DNA of 64,000 nucleotides from Actinomyces massiliensis 4401292 (GTDB lineage Bacteria; Actinomycetota; Actinomycetes; Actinomycetales; Actinomycetaceae): NCBI RefSeq assembly GCF_000269805.1, contig NZ_JH711481.1, positions 907,785 to 971,784 of the forward strand, read 5' to 3'. Shown piece by piece: positions 17,380 to 25,919 of this stretch (position 1 is its first letter; each line of letters starts with the position of its first letter). The notes under the pieces were generated by a model. It saw only the letters and a program-made list of their open reading frames with translations, ran no database searches and was not told where the DNA came from. The position numbers and the translations under genes were made by a program.

Positions 17380-19632
17380 ATGACGCAGAATCCGGACGTG
17401 GGGACAGGCACCCCGATCTCCTTGGCGGGGCTCCGTGCCGGCGCGGATGTCGGGGGCTATCGGTTGCTCCGGCGGCTGGGCGCCGGCGGTATGGGCGTGG
17501 TCTGGGAGGTCGCCGACGGCGAGGGCAGCCACGTCGCCATGAAGATCCTTCACCCCCAGATCGCCGCTGATCCCATGGCCCGGCGCCGTCTGGACCGCGA
17601 GGCCTCGGTGCTGGCGCGCGTCAAGGACTCCCGTGTCGCCCGCATCCTCGATATCGAGACCGGCGACGGCGCCGACGGCAGCGGCGTCACCTTCGTCATC
17701 ACCGAGCTCGTGGACGGGCCCACGCTCCAGCACGAGGTCGATTACGAGGGCGCCTACGACCTGTCCACCGATGCGCGCGACCTCTCCGACCTCGCTCACG
17801 GGCTGGTCGACTCGCTGTCCGCCGTTCACGCCGCCGGCGTCATCCATCGCGATCTCAAGCCGTCCAATGTCATGCTCGGGGCGCAGGGCCCGGTGCTCAT
17901 CGACTTCGGCATCGCCCAGGTCGCCGACGACGTTCGGCTGACCCAGACCGGTCAGGTGACCGGCACACCTGGTTTCATCCCCCCCGAAATGCTCGACGGG
18001 CAGGAGCCCACCCCCGGCGTCGACTGGTACGCCTGCGCGGGTGTGCTCCTGTTCGCGGTCACCGGGCGGGCGCCCTTCGGCTCAGGGCCATGGCAGGCGG
18101 TCTTCCGACGCGTCTACGCCGGAACCCCCGAGCTCGGCGCGCTGGAGGAGGACTGTCCCGCGCTCGCTCAGGCGTTCACCGCCGCGCTGGCCACGGAGGC
18201 CGACGACCGTCTCAGCGTCGAGGATCTGCTGCGAGTCCTCGACGACGTCGCCGATGGCGGCACCGGGCAGGAAGTGGTCGATGAGCTCCTCGGGAACGAC
18301 GGCGGAGCCTCCGAGGCCGACACGGCCACCGGCACGTTCGCGGCGAATTACGGCATCATGGCGTCCCCGCAGTCCGCCGGCACGGGCCCGAGGCCCGGTG
18401 CTCCCGGCGGAGCTGGAGTGCCCGGCGGGGCCGGCGCTCTTCCCGCCGGCGCTCCTTCCGGCGGCGGGTACAGCGGCTACGGCGGCTACAGCAGCTACAA
18501 CAATGGGTACAGAACGCCTTCTACTCCTTCCAGCGGCGGATACGGCACCAGGCCCGGTGCGCCTTCTGCTGGTATGGGGCCGCCTCCCGGCGCATACGGG
18601 TATCTCGGTGCGTCGGGCCCCGCCGCACCGACGCCAACGCCGCCATCGCCATCGACGTCGATGTCGGGCGCCGTCGGCGCGCCGCCCAGTTTCCGGCCGG
18701 ACGGCGGGCAGCAGTCCGGACCGATGACGCCTTCGACCGGCGTGCGGCCGACCGGAGTACCGGCGGCATATGCGCCGGGCAGCAATACGGGCGTGCGTCC
18801 GGCTCAGCCTAGCTCGGCGCGTCCCGCGCCCCTGCCCGCGCCCGGTCCCGTACCGAGTCCGACGCCTGCGCCGATCTCGCCGCCCGCTCAGCCGGCTCAG
18901 CCTGCTCAGCAGGCGCCCGCCCAGCCCACCGGCCCTCAGCCCACCGGTGCGCATCCGACGGGTGCCCGGCCGACTGGTGCGCAGCCCGCCGGCGCCCAGC
19001 CGACGGGTGCCCAGCCCGCCGTCTCTACGGAGACGAGCGACTCGTTGCCGAGCTGGGCGCGTGAGCCGCGTCGTCATCCGGTCGTGATTCTGGCCGGATT
19101 CGCCTTCCTGGCGGCACTGTCTTTCGCAATGCCCTTCTGGGTGGTGATCCTCTTCGTCGTGATTCTCGTGGTGGCCGGGACCGTGGGGCGGGCCGAGGAC
19201 GCCCGGCGCTGGCGCAGACTGGAGGCCGGTCGGGTGTCCGCAGGGGACAGCCCTCGCATGTGGGCGGGGGTGCCCTGGTACCTGCTGCGTTCGCTGGTGG
19301 CCAATATTTTCGCGGCGATCCCGGGCCTCCTGGTGTTTGGCGTCGCCTACTACGTGTTAAACCGACTGGTGTTCGGACAGGCGGAAACGTATTACGCCGT
19401 GCGCATGACGTGGGGCGTGCCGGTGACGCTGTCCCTCTTCGTCGGATGGATGGTGCCGTGGGGCGCGCCGACGCGGCGCGGCGGCGCGCGCATGGTCGAG
19501 GCCGCCATGGGGAGCGAGTCCGGTCCCGTCATCGGTGGTGCCGTTCTGTTGGCGGCGGCCGCCGGTCTGATGATCCTCCTGGTGCTGGGGGCTCTCCCCA
19601 CTACGGCGGGGCCTTTCTTCTACGAGTCGTGA
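17380..19632 (+). CDS. Ser/Thr protein kinase with Pro/Gly-rich linker and membrane C-terminus
   Basis: 750 aa. Kinase domain ~27-280: glycine loop GAGGMG (34-39), Lys55, catalytic HRDLKPSN with Asp158, and DFG at 175-177. Residues ~330-560 are a Gly/Pro/Ala/Ser-rich linker with imperfect repeats, including a run of PTGAQ-type pentapeptides. The last ~170 residues hold several membrane helices (VVILAGFAFLAALSFAM, VVILFVVILVVAG, LVANIFAAIPGLLVFGVAYYV, and a last GGAVLLAAAAGLMILLVLG). There are no PASTA repeats, so it is not PknB. It is a receptor-like Hanks kinase of unknown signal. ATG 17380 was chosen because the kinase domain follows directly. Confidence 0.88.
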   Translation: MTQNPDVGTGTPISLAGLRAGADVGGYRLLRRLGAGGMGVVWEVADGEGSHVAMKILHPQIAADPMARRRLDREASVLARVKDSRVARILDIETGDGADGSGVTFVITELVDGPTLQHEVDYEGAYDLSTDARDLSDLAHGLVDSLSAVHAAGVIHRDLKPSNVMLGAQGPVLIDFGIAQVADDVRLTQTGQVTGTPGFIPPEMLDGQEPTPGVDWYACAGVLLFAVTGRAPFGSGPWQAVFRRVYAGTPELGALEEDCPALAQAFTAALATEADDRLSVEDLLRVLDDVADGGTGQEVVDELLGNDGGASEADTATGTFAANYGIMASPQSAGTGPRPGAPGGAGVPGGAGALPAGAPSGGGYSGYGGYSSYNNGYRTPSTPSSGGYGTRPGAPSAGMGPPPGAYGYLGASGPAAPTPTPPSPSTSMSGAVGAPPSFRPDGGQQSGPMTPSTGVRPTGVPAAYAPGSNTGVRPAQPSSARPAPLPAPGPVPSPTPAPISPPAQPAQPAQQAPAQPTGPQPTGAHPTGARPTGAQPAGAQPTGAQPAVSTETSDSLPSWAREPRRHPVVILAGFAFLAALSFAMPFWVVILFVVILVVAGTVGRAEDARRWRRLEAGRVSAGDSPRMWAGVPWYLLRSLVANIFAAIPGLLVFGVAYYVLNRLVFGQAETYYAVRMTWGVPVTLSLFVGWMVPWGAPTRRGGARMVEAAMGSESGPVIGGAVLLAAAAGLMILLVLGALPTTAGPFFYES
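18925..19017 (+). repeat. 15-bp coding repeat (PTGAQ-type) in the kinase linker
   Basis: About six in-frame copies encode PTGPQ, PTGAH, PTGAR, PTGAQ, PAGAQ and PTGAQ. The copies differ mainly at third positions. Length may vary between strains. Confidence 0.75.
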
Positions 19633-19780
19633 GGCGTTCCCGCGGCGCGTGAGGCAGGCCGCAGTGCTCGTGCGGTGCTTATCGGCTGATTGCCAGGCAG
19701 AATACGTAGTGTCCTGCCATCAGTGGACTGTTGAATCTTTTGGTGTTCAGTGGTCCTGCCGACGATCTGAGGAGTTCTCC

Positions 19781-20632
19781 GTGGCCTCGAACACCCCCCG
19801 TCCTACCAAGGCAGAGCGACGCGAGGCCGCCCGCGTGAAGGCTCAGGCACTCCGAGAGGAGCAGGAGCGTCGGGAGCGCCGTGCGAAGATCACGCGCCGC
19901 GTCCTGATCGGAGCGGGCGCCGTCGTCGCCGTGGGAGGTGCGACCGGGCTTGTGGTCGCCAGCCAGATGAAGAAGTCGGACCTGCCCACGGGCACCATCG
20001 CCGAGGGCAAGGCGAACACCCCGGGTGTGCCGGAGATCGTGCTGTCTGACGGCGCGTGGACCTATGGCAAGGACTCGGGCCTCCTCGGCGGTCAGGGTGT
20101 GGCCATCGGCTCCGTCACCGAAGGCGCCGCCGTGCTCGACGTCTTCTTCGACTACTCCTGCCCCCACTGCGCGGAGTTCGACAGCCTCCACACCGACGAG
20201 ATCTCCAAGCTGTTGGACAACGGCGAGGCCACGCTCGTCCTGCACCCCTGCAAGATCCTCGGTCAGGACTGGACGGACTTGGCGATGAACGCCATGGGCC
20301 TGGTCATCGACAAGGACCCGGACAATGCGTTGGCTTTCCACAACGCCGTCTTCGAGGAGTATCTCTCGATCGCCCAGAAGCAGGACGTCTCGCGTCTGAC
20401 GGTGGAAACCCTGGTGGCCGTCGGTGAGAAGGCGGGAGTGAGTGGCGACGTGACCGCTCAGTTCAAGGACACGATCACCAGCAGGGCGTACGACGCGTGG
20501 ACGAAGCTCGGCACTGAGACCTTCCAGAACCTCGGGTTCAAGGGGACGCCGACGATTCTGGTCAGAGGCGAGCAGATCGATCTCACTCAGGTGGGCGCGG
20601 CCGACAGCCTGACCAAGCTCATCAACAAATGA
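19781..20632 (+). CDS. DsbA-like thiol-disulfide oxidoreductase, membrane-anchored
   Basis: 283 aa from GTG 19781. A charged N-terminal helix (KAERREAARVKAQALREEQ) precedes one membrane segment (~41-61, VLIGAGAVVAVGGATGLVVA). A thioredoxin-fold domain follows with DYSCPHCAEF (Cys127, Cys130) and the cis-Pro loop FKGTPTILV. It probably forms or handles disulfides in secreted proteins. AGGAG lies eight bases before the GTG; the frame extends to 19649, but that part lacks any family features. It is followed by tRNA-Thr. Confidence 0.87.
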   Translation: MASNTPRPTKAERREAARVKAQALREEQERRERRAKITRRVLIGAGAVVAVGGATGLVVASQMKKSDLPTGTIAEGKANTPGVPEIVLSDGAWTYGKDSGLLGGQGVAIGSVTEGAAVLDVFFDYSCPHCAEFDSLHTDEISKLLDNGEATLVLHPCKILGQDWTDLAMNAMGLVIDKDPDNALAFHNAVFEEYLSIAQKQDVSRLTVETLVAVGEKAGVSGDVTAQFKDTITSRAYDAWTKLGTETFQNLGFKGTPTILVRGEQIDLTQVGAADSLTKLINK

Positions 20633-20633
20633 T

Positions 20634-20677
20634 GAGTCCGGGCGCGGGGAGCGGGGCCTGGCGACCCGCCCGGGCTC
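20634..20677 (+). terminator. hairpin after the DsbA-like gene
   Basis: GAG-CCGGGCG-GGG pairs with CCC-GCCCGG-CTC starting two bases after the stop region. It lies before the tRNA. A U-tract is absent, so the call is tentative. Confidence 0.4.
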
Positions 20678-20716
20678 GTGCCCTGGACGGTCCACCCTGT
20701 AGGCTCGCCCGCGCAT

Positions 20717-20792
20717 GCCGTGTTAGCTCAGTTGGTAGAGCAGCTGTCTTGTAAACAGCAGGTCATCGGTTCGAGTCCGATACGCGGCTCCA
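20717..20792 (+). tRNA. tRNA-Thr (anticodon TGT), CCA encoded
   Basis: Acceptor arms GCCGTGT and ACGCGGC pair with one G-U. D-arm TAGCTCAGTTGGTAGAGCA. Anticodon stem GCTGT/ACAGC with loop CTTGTAA gives anticodon TGT. T-arm ATCGG-TTCGAGT-CCGAT. Discriminator T then an encoded CCA. 76 nt in total. Confidence 0.97.
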
Positions 20793-20832
20793 GGGAGTCG
20801 ACGGGGTATATCCAGCGCGCAGGCGCAGGAGT

Positions 20833-20851
20833 TAAGGTGAGCCTTACTGAT
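20833..20851. promoter_or_regulatory. candidate DtxR/IdeR iron box
   Basis: The 19 bases here match about 12 positions of the DtxR-family consensus (TTAGGTTAGGCTAACCTAA type), including the AGGT, AG and CT core bases. It lies about 65 bases before the GTG of the DUF364 protein. Iron- or manganese-dependent repression of that gene is therefore plausible. Confidence 0.5.
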
Positions 20852-20914
20852 GGAGATGGCTAGAGAGATCTGGACCCGGGAGATCGGGATCCAGCTGATA
20901 CAAGGAGCTCACCT

Positions 20915-21685
20915 GTGACCAGCCGCTGGGATATTTACGACGCCCTCATCGACGACCTGCCCGAGGATGTGACCGTCACCGCTTCTGACCGCGGCGCCCG
21001 GTGGACCCGGGTCATCAACTCCGCCGGCGGCATCGGCTCGGCCTGGTCCATGCGGGAGACGAGTCGCCCGGCGCTCTCCGCCGACACACCCGACGCGGGC
21101 CGCCCCATTCGCGACGTCGCCGCCCTGGTGCGCAGCTGGAACCTCGCCGAGGCGAGCGTCGGACTGGCCGCCATCAACTCGTGGTACTCCCGGGCCGAGG
21201 TCGCCTCCCGGCAGGGATTCGTGCCCACCGGCGCGGGACTGACCTGGCGCGAGGTCTTCGACCCCTACGCCGACGCCGTCGAGGGTCGGATCGCCGCGAT
21301 CATCGGCCATTTCCCCTTCGCCCGCGGTGTGCTGTGGAAAGCCGCCGACCTGCAGATCCTCGAGCGCTTCCCCGAGCCGGGCGACTACCCGGACACGGCT
21401 TGCGAGTACCTGCTGCCCGAGGCGGACTATGTCTTCATCTCCTCGTCGAGCTTCGTCAACAAGTCGGCTCCCCGCCTGCTCGACCTGGCGGTCGGAGGCG
21501 GCGCGCACACGGTTCTGGTCGGCCCCTCCACCCCCATGCACCCTCTCCTGCTCGACCTGGGCGTGGATACCGTCACCGGGTACGTTCCCGACCCCGAGGT
21601 CGGCAAGGCCGGCGTCATCGAGGAGTTGTCTCCGACCGGCCAGATCGGCCCGGGCACCCGCATGCATCAGCATCGCTCCGCCTGA
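20915..21685 (+). CDS. DUF364/DUF4213 family protein, putative metal-chelation
   Basis: 256 aa. The N-terminal DUF4213-like part contains VGLAAINSWYS, and the C-terminal DUF364 part contains the Rossmann-like VEGRIAAIIGHFPF, LPEADYVFISSSSFVNKSAPRLL, and VLVGPSTPMHPLLLDLGVD. Family members often sit beside metal or siderophore transport genes. Here it stands alone after tRNA-Thr behind a DtxR-like box. GTG 20915 has AAGGAG eight bases upstream. The biochemical role is unproven. Confidence 0.82.
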   Translation: MTSRWDIYDALIDDLPEDVTVTASDRGARWTRVINSAGGIGSAWSMRETSRPALSADTPDAGRPIRDVAALVRSWNLAEASVGLAAINSWYSRAEVASRQGFVPTGAGLTWREVFDPYADAVEGRIAAIIGHFPFARGVLWKAADLQILERFPEPGDYPDTACEYLLPEADYVFISSSSFVNKSAPRLLDLAVGGGAHTVLVGPSTPMHPLLLDLGVDTVTGYVPDPEVGKAGVIEELSPTGQIGPGTRMHQHRSA

Positions 21686-21723
21686 GGCCGGCAGGCCGGC
21701 CCCTTGGGAGGTCTGCGCCGTCG

Positions 21724-22401
21724 TCATGGCAGGCGCCAGTCCACGGGCTGCGCACCCAGCCGGGTCAGCTCCTCATTGGCCCGGCTGAAGGGTCTGGAGC
21801 CGAAGAAGCCGCGCGAAGCGCTCAGCGGCGAGGGATGCGGGGAGGCGATGATCGGCGTCTGGCCCAGCATCGGAGTCAGCGACTGCGCCGGCCGGCCCCA
21901 CAGGATCGCCACCAGTGGTTCCGGGCGCTGGACCAGCGCCTCGATCGCCCGCTGGGTCACCGTCTCCCAGCCCCAGCCGCGGTGAGAGGCGGGCGCCCCC
22001 GGGCGCACCGTCAGGACTCGATTGAGCAGCATGACTCCCTGCCGCGACCAGGGCGTGAGGTCTCCCGACGTCGGCCGGTCCACACCCAGATCGCTGACCA
22101 TCTCGGTGAAGATGTTCTCCAGGCTGCGCGGAGGCTTGACGCCGGGCTGCACCGAGAAGCTCAGACCCATCGGGTGCCCGGGAGTGGGGTAGGGGTCCTG
22201 CCCCACGATGAGGACCTTGACCTCCGGCATCGGATAGGTGAAGGCGCGTAGCACGTCGGTGCCGGCCGGCAGATATCCGTGCCCCGCGGCGACCTCCTCC
22301 CGCAGGCGGGCGCCGATCTCGTGGATGGTCTGCTCGACCGGCGACAGGGCCTCGACCCATGAGGAATGGACGATCTCGGACAGGGGCTTGGGGTCACTCA
22401 T
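21724..22401 (-). CDS. ung: uracil-DNA glycosylase, family 1
   Basis: 225 aa. The water-activating loop [18 protein letters not shown] near residue 68, [22 protein letters not shown], and the leucine-intercalation loop [14 protein letters not shown] are all present. It removes uracil from DNA at the start of base-excision repair. Convergent with the DUF364 gene and divergent from the LytR_C gene. Confidence 0.96.
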   Translation of the reverse strand: MSDPKPLSEIVHSSWVEALSPVEQTIHEIGARLREEVAAGHGYLPAGTDVLRAFTYPMPEVKVLIVGQDPYPTPGHPMGLSFSVQPGVKPPRSLENIFTEMVSDLGVDRPTSGDLTPWSRQGVMLLNRVLTVRPGAPASHRGWGWETVTQRAIEALVQRPEPLVAILWGRPAQSLTPMLGQTPIIASPHPSPLSASRGFFGSRPFSRANEELTRLGAQPVDWRLP

Positions 22402-22495
22402 CCTGCAAGCCTATCCAGCCGGTTCCCACGGTGTCCTTACTACAGATTCCGCGGGTCGCCCGCGCGCATGGGCGGTGGCCCGCTATTCTCGCAGG

Positions 22496-23098
22496 GTGAG
22501 CGACTACCAGTACCCTGACGACGAGTTCGACGCCGCGGATGCCGAGGGGCCCGTCCCCGTCGGCGTGCACCGGGCGCAGGTGCCCGCATGGCGCAGCTGG
22601 ATCCCTCTGCTGGCGGTGCTCATCATCGTGCCGCTCGTCGCCTGGGGCGCCGTCGCCCTGTTGAGAAACGGTGGTGGCTCGCCCTCCTCGAACGGCTCCT
22701 CCAGCGCCGGGGCGACGACTGCCGGCCCCACGGCCTCCACTCCTGAGCCTGAGGAGACTGAGAATCCCGAACCGCAGCCCTCCGGCGATGCCGACATGAC
22801 CATGGGCGTTACCGTGCACAACGGTACCAATGTCACCGGTCTGGCCGGCCGCACGGGCGATAAGCTCACGAACGCCGGATTCACATCCGTTCAGGTCGCC
22901 CAGGGGGTGTACGACTCCGCTGATCCGTCCGCCACCACAGTCTTCTACTCGACTCCGGACAATGCCGCCACTGCCAAAGCCGTGGCCGATGCCCTGGGGA
23001 CGACCAACATTGTGGAGTCCGCCGAGGCGGTTGAAGCCGACGACTCCCCCAACCCGATCGTGGTCATCCTGCGCGATGACTACGATGACCAGGGGTGA
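22496..23098 (+). CDS. LytR_C domain protein, single-pass membrane
   Basis: 200 aa from GTG 22496. An acidic ~35-residue N-terminus leads to one membrane helix (WIPLLAVLIIVPLVAWGAVALL). A Ser/Thr/Pro/Glu-rich linker follows. The extracytoplasmic LytR_C domain begins at MGVTVHNGTNVTGLAGRTGDKL and continues through VFYSTPDNAATAKAVADAL. Stand-alone LytR_C proteins are thought to act at the cell envelope. Its stop overlaps the next gene's GTG (GTGA), so the two are coupled. Confidence 0.82.
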   Translation: MSDYQYPDDEFDAADAEGPVPVGVHRAQVPAWRSWIPLLAVLIIVPLVAWGAVALLRNGGGSPSSNGSSSAGATTAGPTASTPEPEETENPEPQPSGDADMTMGVTVHNGTNVTGLAGRTGDKLTNAGFTSVQVAQGVYDSADPSATTVFYSTPDNAATAKAVADALGTTNIVESAEAVEADDSPNPIVVILRDDYDDQG

Positions 23099-24435
23099 GC
23101 CGAGTTCCTGCCCCGCTCGCGCGTCGTGATCTTCTGCGCGCCGCGCTCCTGGTGCCCGCTACCGGCGCGGCCGTCGTCACCTGCGCCGCCCTCGGCGCGC
23201 GCCCTTGGAGACGCCGCCCGCCCGCCCTCCTGTCGGAGGGCGTGGTCATCGGAGCCGATGGCGTCGTGGAGGCGATTCCGCCCGGGCTCGCCATCTCCTA
23301 CGCGCCGGGCACCCGCGTGATCGCGTCCGCGCAGGGAACGGCCGTCGCCGCTGCACAGCAGCAGCGGCGCGACGGCGTCCGTCTTCCGGAGGGCCGCTGG
23401 GGTGGTCTGATCGATGCGGCGCTGACCGACCTGCTCGCGCTGACCGGCCCGGCCCTGGACGGCGATGCCGCAGGAGCGGCCGATCTTCCCGCAGGGGCCG
23501 TCATCGCCGGCCCTGTCGGCGCCTGGCGCTACACCTGGCCCCGCGACGCGTCCTTCGCGGCTGCCGCCCTCTCCGCCGTCGACCTGCATGACGAGGCGCT
23601 CGGCGTCCTGACCCACCTGGCCGGGCTGCAACGCTCCGACGGCGGCTTCGAGGCGCGCTACGACATCGATGGCGGTCCGCCCGACGATCGCCCCGCGCAG
23701 TCGGATGGCGCCGGTTGGCTGTTGTGGGCGGCCCACCGGGTCCTGGTGGACGGCGTCGGGGCCGATGAGCTCGACGTCGCCTGCGGGGCGGCTCTCAGAC
23801 GCGCCGCCGAGAAACTGGTGGCCCTGACCGACACGCCCTCGCATCTGCCCGCCGCGTCCCCCGATTACTGGGAAACCCCGGAGCGAACCCTCACCCTGGG
23901 CGTGGCGGCGCCAGTGCTCCTCGGCCTGGAGGCGGCGGCCGCTCTGGAACGGGAGGGGATCGATCTCGGCTCGCCTGCGGGACGCATGGCCGGGCGCGCG
24001 GCGGTGGTGCGCCTCGCCATGGAGCGGGCTTTCGCCCCCGACTGGGGCCGTCACGTGCGTGACGAGCATGTCGATGCTGCGATCGCGCTGGTCGGCCCGC
24101 CCTTCACGCAGGCGCTGTCGGGTGCGCAGAGGGTGCGCGCCGACGCCGTCTCGCGGATGCGCCGGGAGAGCGGGGGAGTGGCGCCGGGGGAGTCCTGGCG
24201 CGACGACGGCGTCTCCTGGACGCCCGAGACGGCGCTGCTGGCCTGGTCGGCGGCCGCATTGGGGCGGTCGCAGGAGGCCGAACGGCTTCTGGGCTGGCTC
24301 GAGGAGCATCGCACAGCGCTGGGGTCCCTGCCGGAGAAGGTCTCCGCCGGCGGCGCCCCGGCCGGTCCGGCGCCCTTGGCGTGGACCTGTGCCCTGGTCA
24401 TTCTCGCCGCGCTGAAGGCGGAACCGGGCGCGTGA
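23095..24435 (+). CDS. GH15-like six-hairpin glycosidase, exported
   Basis: 446 aa. The N-terminus has paired arginines and a hydrophobic stretch (RRDLLRAALLVPATGAAVV), suggesting Tat or Sec export. The catalytic region starts with WRYTWPRDASFAAAAL, the GH15 glucoamylase/trehalase signature. GGFEARYDIDG and DGAGWLLWAAHRV follow, and a candidate acid is in WTPETALLAWSAAALG. It is shorter than classical glucoamylases, and the substrate is unknown. GTG overlaps the LytR_C stop by four bases, which links it to the envelope. Confidence 0.72.
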   Translation: MSRVPAPLARRDLLRAALLVPATGAAVVTCAALGARPWRRRPPALLSEGVVIGADGVVEAIPPGLAISYAPGTRVIASAQGTAVAAAQQQRRDGVRLPEGRWGGLIDAALTDLLALTGPALDGDAAGAADLPAGAVIAGPVGAWRYTWPRDASFAAAALSAVDLHDEALGVLTHLAGLQRSDGGFEARYDIDGGPPDDRPAQSDGAGWLLWAAHRVLVDGVGADELDVACGAALRRAAEKLVALTDTPSHLPAASPDYWETPERTLTLGVAAPVLLGLEAAAALEREGIDLGSPAGRMAGRAAVVRLAMERAFAPDWGRHVRDEHVDAAIALVGPPFTQALSGAQRVRADAVSRMRRESGGVAPGESWRDDGVSWTPETALLAWSAAALGRSQEAERLLGWLEEHRTALGSLPEKVSAGGAPAGPAPLAWTCALVILAALKAEPGA

Positions 24436-24554
24436 GGGCCTGGGGGAGGAGGCTTCGTCGAGCCCCGCCTTCAAGCACCCTTGCGCGCATCACTTCCCAG
24501 AGGGTTCACAGAGGATGTCCCGGTGCATTCCCAGGAACATGAGGTTACATAGTG

Positions 24555-24772
24555 ATTGCCGCCGGACGGGAGCGGTCCTGAGGGTTGGGGAGCCCGATGA
24601 CGGATCGTGACTGAGAGCCGGTTCGGGTTCACGGGAGCCCGGGCCCTCGCTCCGGCGAAGAAGGAAGGCCCTCCCGCGGGTTTGTGGGAACGCCCGCGGT
24701 TGAGTGGCCCCTTGATGACGGGGCCCGTGGTCCCGGGGAGATCGCCCGGGCCACGGGCCGCAGTCGTTTTTT
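24555..24772 (+). ncRNA. candidate structured ncRNA, copy B, with intrinsic terminator
   Basis: The first ~50 nt match copy A (minus strand, 6463-6415): GCCGCCGGACGGGAG, GAGGGTTGGGGA and CCCGATGAC are shared. A weaker match continues through CGGGAGCCC and CTCCGGCGAAG. A TACATA box lies a few bases before the conserved start, so it may have its own promoter. It ends in a strong hairpin and T6. The next gene on this strand is over 500 bp away with an opposing gene between, so this copy looks like a free small RNA and not a leader. Confidence 0.5.
24722..24772 (+). terminator. intrinsic terminator of the candidate ncRNA
   Basis: Stem GGCCCGTGG / CCACGGGCC enclosing CCCGGG / CCCGGG-type inner pairs, loop near 24738-24744, then GCAGTCG and six Ts (24767-24772). 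This is the most classical terminator in the window. Confidence 0.8.
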
Positions 24773-24774
24773 CT

Positions 24775-24806
24775 CGAGATCGGTTGTACTCCGCGCCGAG
24801 ATCGGT
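24775..24806. repeat. 22-bp repeat units, locus 4
   Basis: Two CGAGATCGGT units at 24775 and 24797, exactly 22 bp apart, starting three bases after the terminator T-run and 31 bases before the end of the minus-strand gene at 24838. Confidence 0.8.
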
Positions 24807-24837
24807 CCGTGGGTCCGTGGCGGGTGGCCTGGTGGTC

Positions 24838-25227
24838 TCAGGGGCGCTGGATGGAGGAATCCTCACTGACCCTGGCCACGGCCACTCCGTGACGCAGGGC
24901 CACGGTCTCAACGGTGGTGATCGCGCGTGCGGCCCGACTCCAGAAGAAGGTCATGTAGATGAGGCGGGAGCCGATGCAGTAGTCGGCGAAGTTCTCCACC
25001 CGATCGGGGTCGGGCTCGGTGCCGAGCGCGTCGCAGGCCCGTACCTCCGCCTGCAGGTCGGGGAAGTAGTGGAGCATGTCCGTGTGGAAGGCCCGCAACG
25101 AAGCAGTGGTGAGGGCCGGGTCGCAGTAGGAGTGATCCTCCGGCCAGGTGGCCTGCTCCTCCCACCAGGCGGGGAAGTCGGCATCGGAGACGACAGTGGG
25201 ATCGAAGACCAGAACGTCGTAGCTCAT
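24838..25227 (-). CDS. hypothetical protein (MSYD-type small soluble protein)
   Basis: 129 aa, no signal or membrane segment. It begins MSYDVLVFDP and is rich in aromatic residues (FPAWWEEQATW, LIYMTFFWSRAARAI). Proteins with this type of start are scattered in bacteria, often near toxin or immunity genes, but I cannot assign a family. It is divergent from the gene at 25308 with an ~80-bp shared promoter region. Confidence 0.7.
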   Translation of the reverse strand: MSYDVLVFDPTVVSDADFPAWWEEQATWPEDHSYCDPALTTASLRAFHTDMLHYFPDLQAEVRACDALGTEPDPDRVENFADYCIGSRLIYMTFFWSRAARAITTVETVALRHGVAVARVSEDSSIQRP

Positions 25228-25307
25228 GGCCCGAGGCTACCGGCGGCCCCGTATGCGGCCTTATACAGTTGTGGGCCGCAGGGAGCCGCGACGCGAAGGA
25301 GGGACCC

Positions 25308-25799
25308 GTGCCGCGTATGAGTTATATGACCTGGGAGGTCGCTGCAGCCGCTTTCGTCGAGCACGACCGGTCGTCTCTGAGTCCCGTCGACGTCGCCGAT
25401 GAGCTGGCCGTCCAACTCACCCACCGCGGCTATTTCGACGGCCGCCGTCGTTTCTCCCTGGGCGTGCGGGCTCTGGCCGAGGGGGCCGCGCGCCTGGCGG
25501 AGGAGCCCGAGGATCACATCGCTCAGATGAACTACATGCAGTGCGGGGGCTCCGCCGAGCGCATGACCATCGAGGTCCGGGTGGCCTCGGGGGAGAGCAT
25601 GACGCACTACGCGGTCAGCCGGATGCCGGTCGCGGACGACAATGCTTGGATCGAGCTCCCCTACGATGGGGATCGCAGTGTTCATCTTCACCCCGAGGAG
25701 GTTTTCTCCGGCGAGCAGGCGGTGCCGGTCTTCCGCGCCTACATCCTCGACGGCGTGCTTCCGCCCGAGGACCTTCTGCGCGACCTGCACCTGAGCTGA
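25308..25799 (+). CDS. hypothetical protein
   Basis: 163 aa from GTG 25308, placed five bases after GGAGG; ATG 25317 is in frame but too far from that site. A soluble protein with an N-terminal helical region (MSYMTWEVAAAAFVEHD) and a beta-rich middle (AERMTIEVRVASGESMTHYAVS). It ends with VFRAYILDGVLPPEDLL. No known domain is recognised. It precedes groEL but is separated from it by the CIRCE-controlled promoter. Confidence 0.68.
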   Translation: MPRMSYMTWEVAAAAFVEHDRSSLSPVDVADELAVQLTHRGYFDGRRRFSLGVRALAEGAARLAEEPEDHIAQMNYMQCGGSAERMTIEVRVASGESMTHYAVSRMPVADDNAWIELPYDGDRSVHLHPEEVFSGEQAVPVFRAYILDGVLPPEDLLRDLHLS

Positions 25800-25857
25800 G
25801 CGGCTGGGCTGAGCTGAGCGGCTGGGCCCCGATCCTGCCGAGGGCGAACCTGAGCGT

Positions 25858-25884
25858 CTTGCACTCCATGGTGGAGAGTGCCAG
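25858..25884. promoter_or_regulatory. CIRCE-like HrcA operator, upstream degenerate copy
   Basis: Arms CTTGCACTC and GAGTGCCAG with the standard 9-base spacer; 14 of 18 positions match the CIRCE consensus. TTGCAC inside the left arm could also be the -35 box. Confidence 0.7.
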
Positions 25885-25892
25885 CATTGCGG

Positions 25893-25919
25893 TTAGCACT
25901 CGAGGCCATCGAGTGATAA
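25893..25919. promoter_or_regulatory. CIRCE element (HrcA operator)
   Basis: Arms TTAGCACTC and GAGTGATAA with a 9-base spacer; one mismatch from the consensus. It lies 130 bases before the groEL ATG. It marks heat-shock control by HrcA. Confidence 0.93.

Larger units (their letters stand above)
24436..24837. other. intergenic region, 402 bp
   Basis: It lies between a plus-strand and a minus-strand gene. It contains RNA-like element copy B, its terminator and two 22-bp repeat units. No coding region is supported. Confidence 0.6.

Noticed and set aside
24555-24772. ydaO (c-di-AMP) riboswitch
   Set aside because: GGGGA-CCC in copy A resembles part of the ydaO core, but the GGGGTGAATC and GTCAGCTAACC landmarks are absent and copy B lacks even the partial match.
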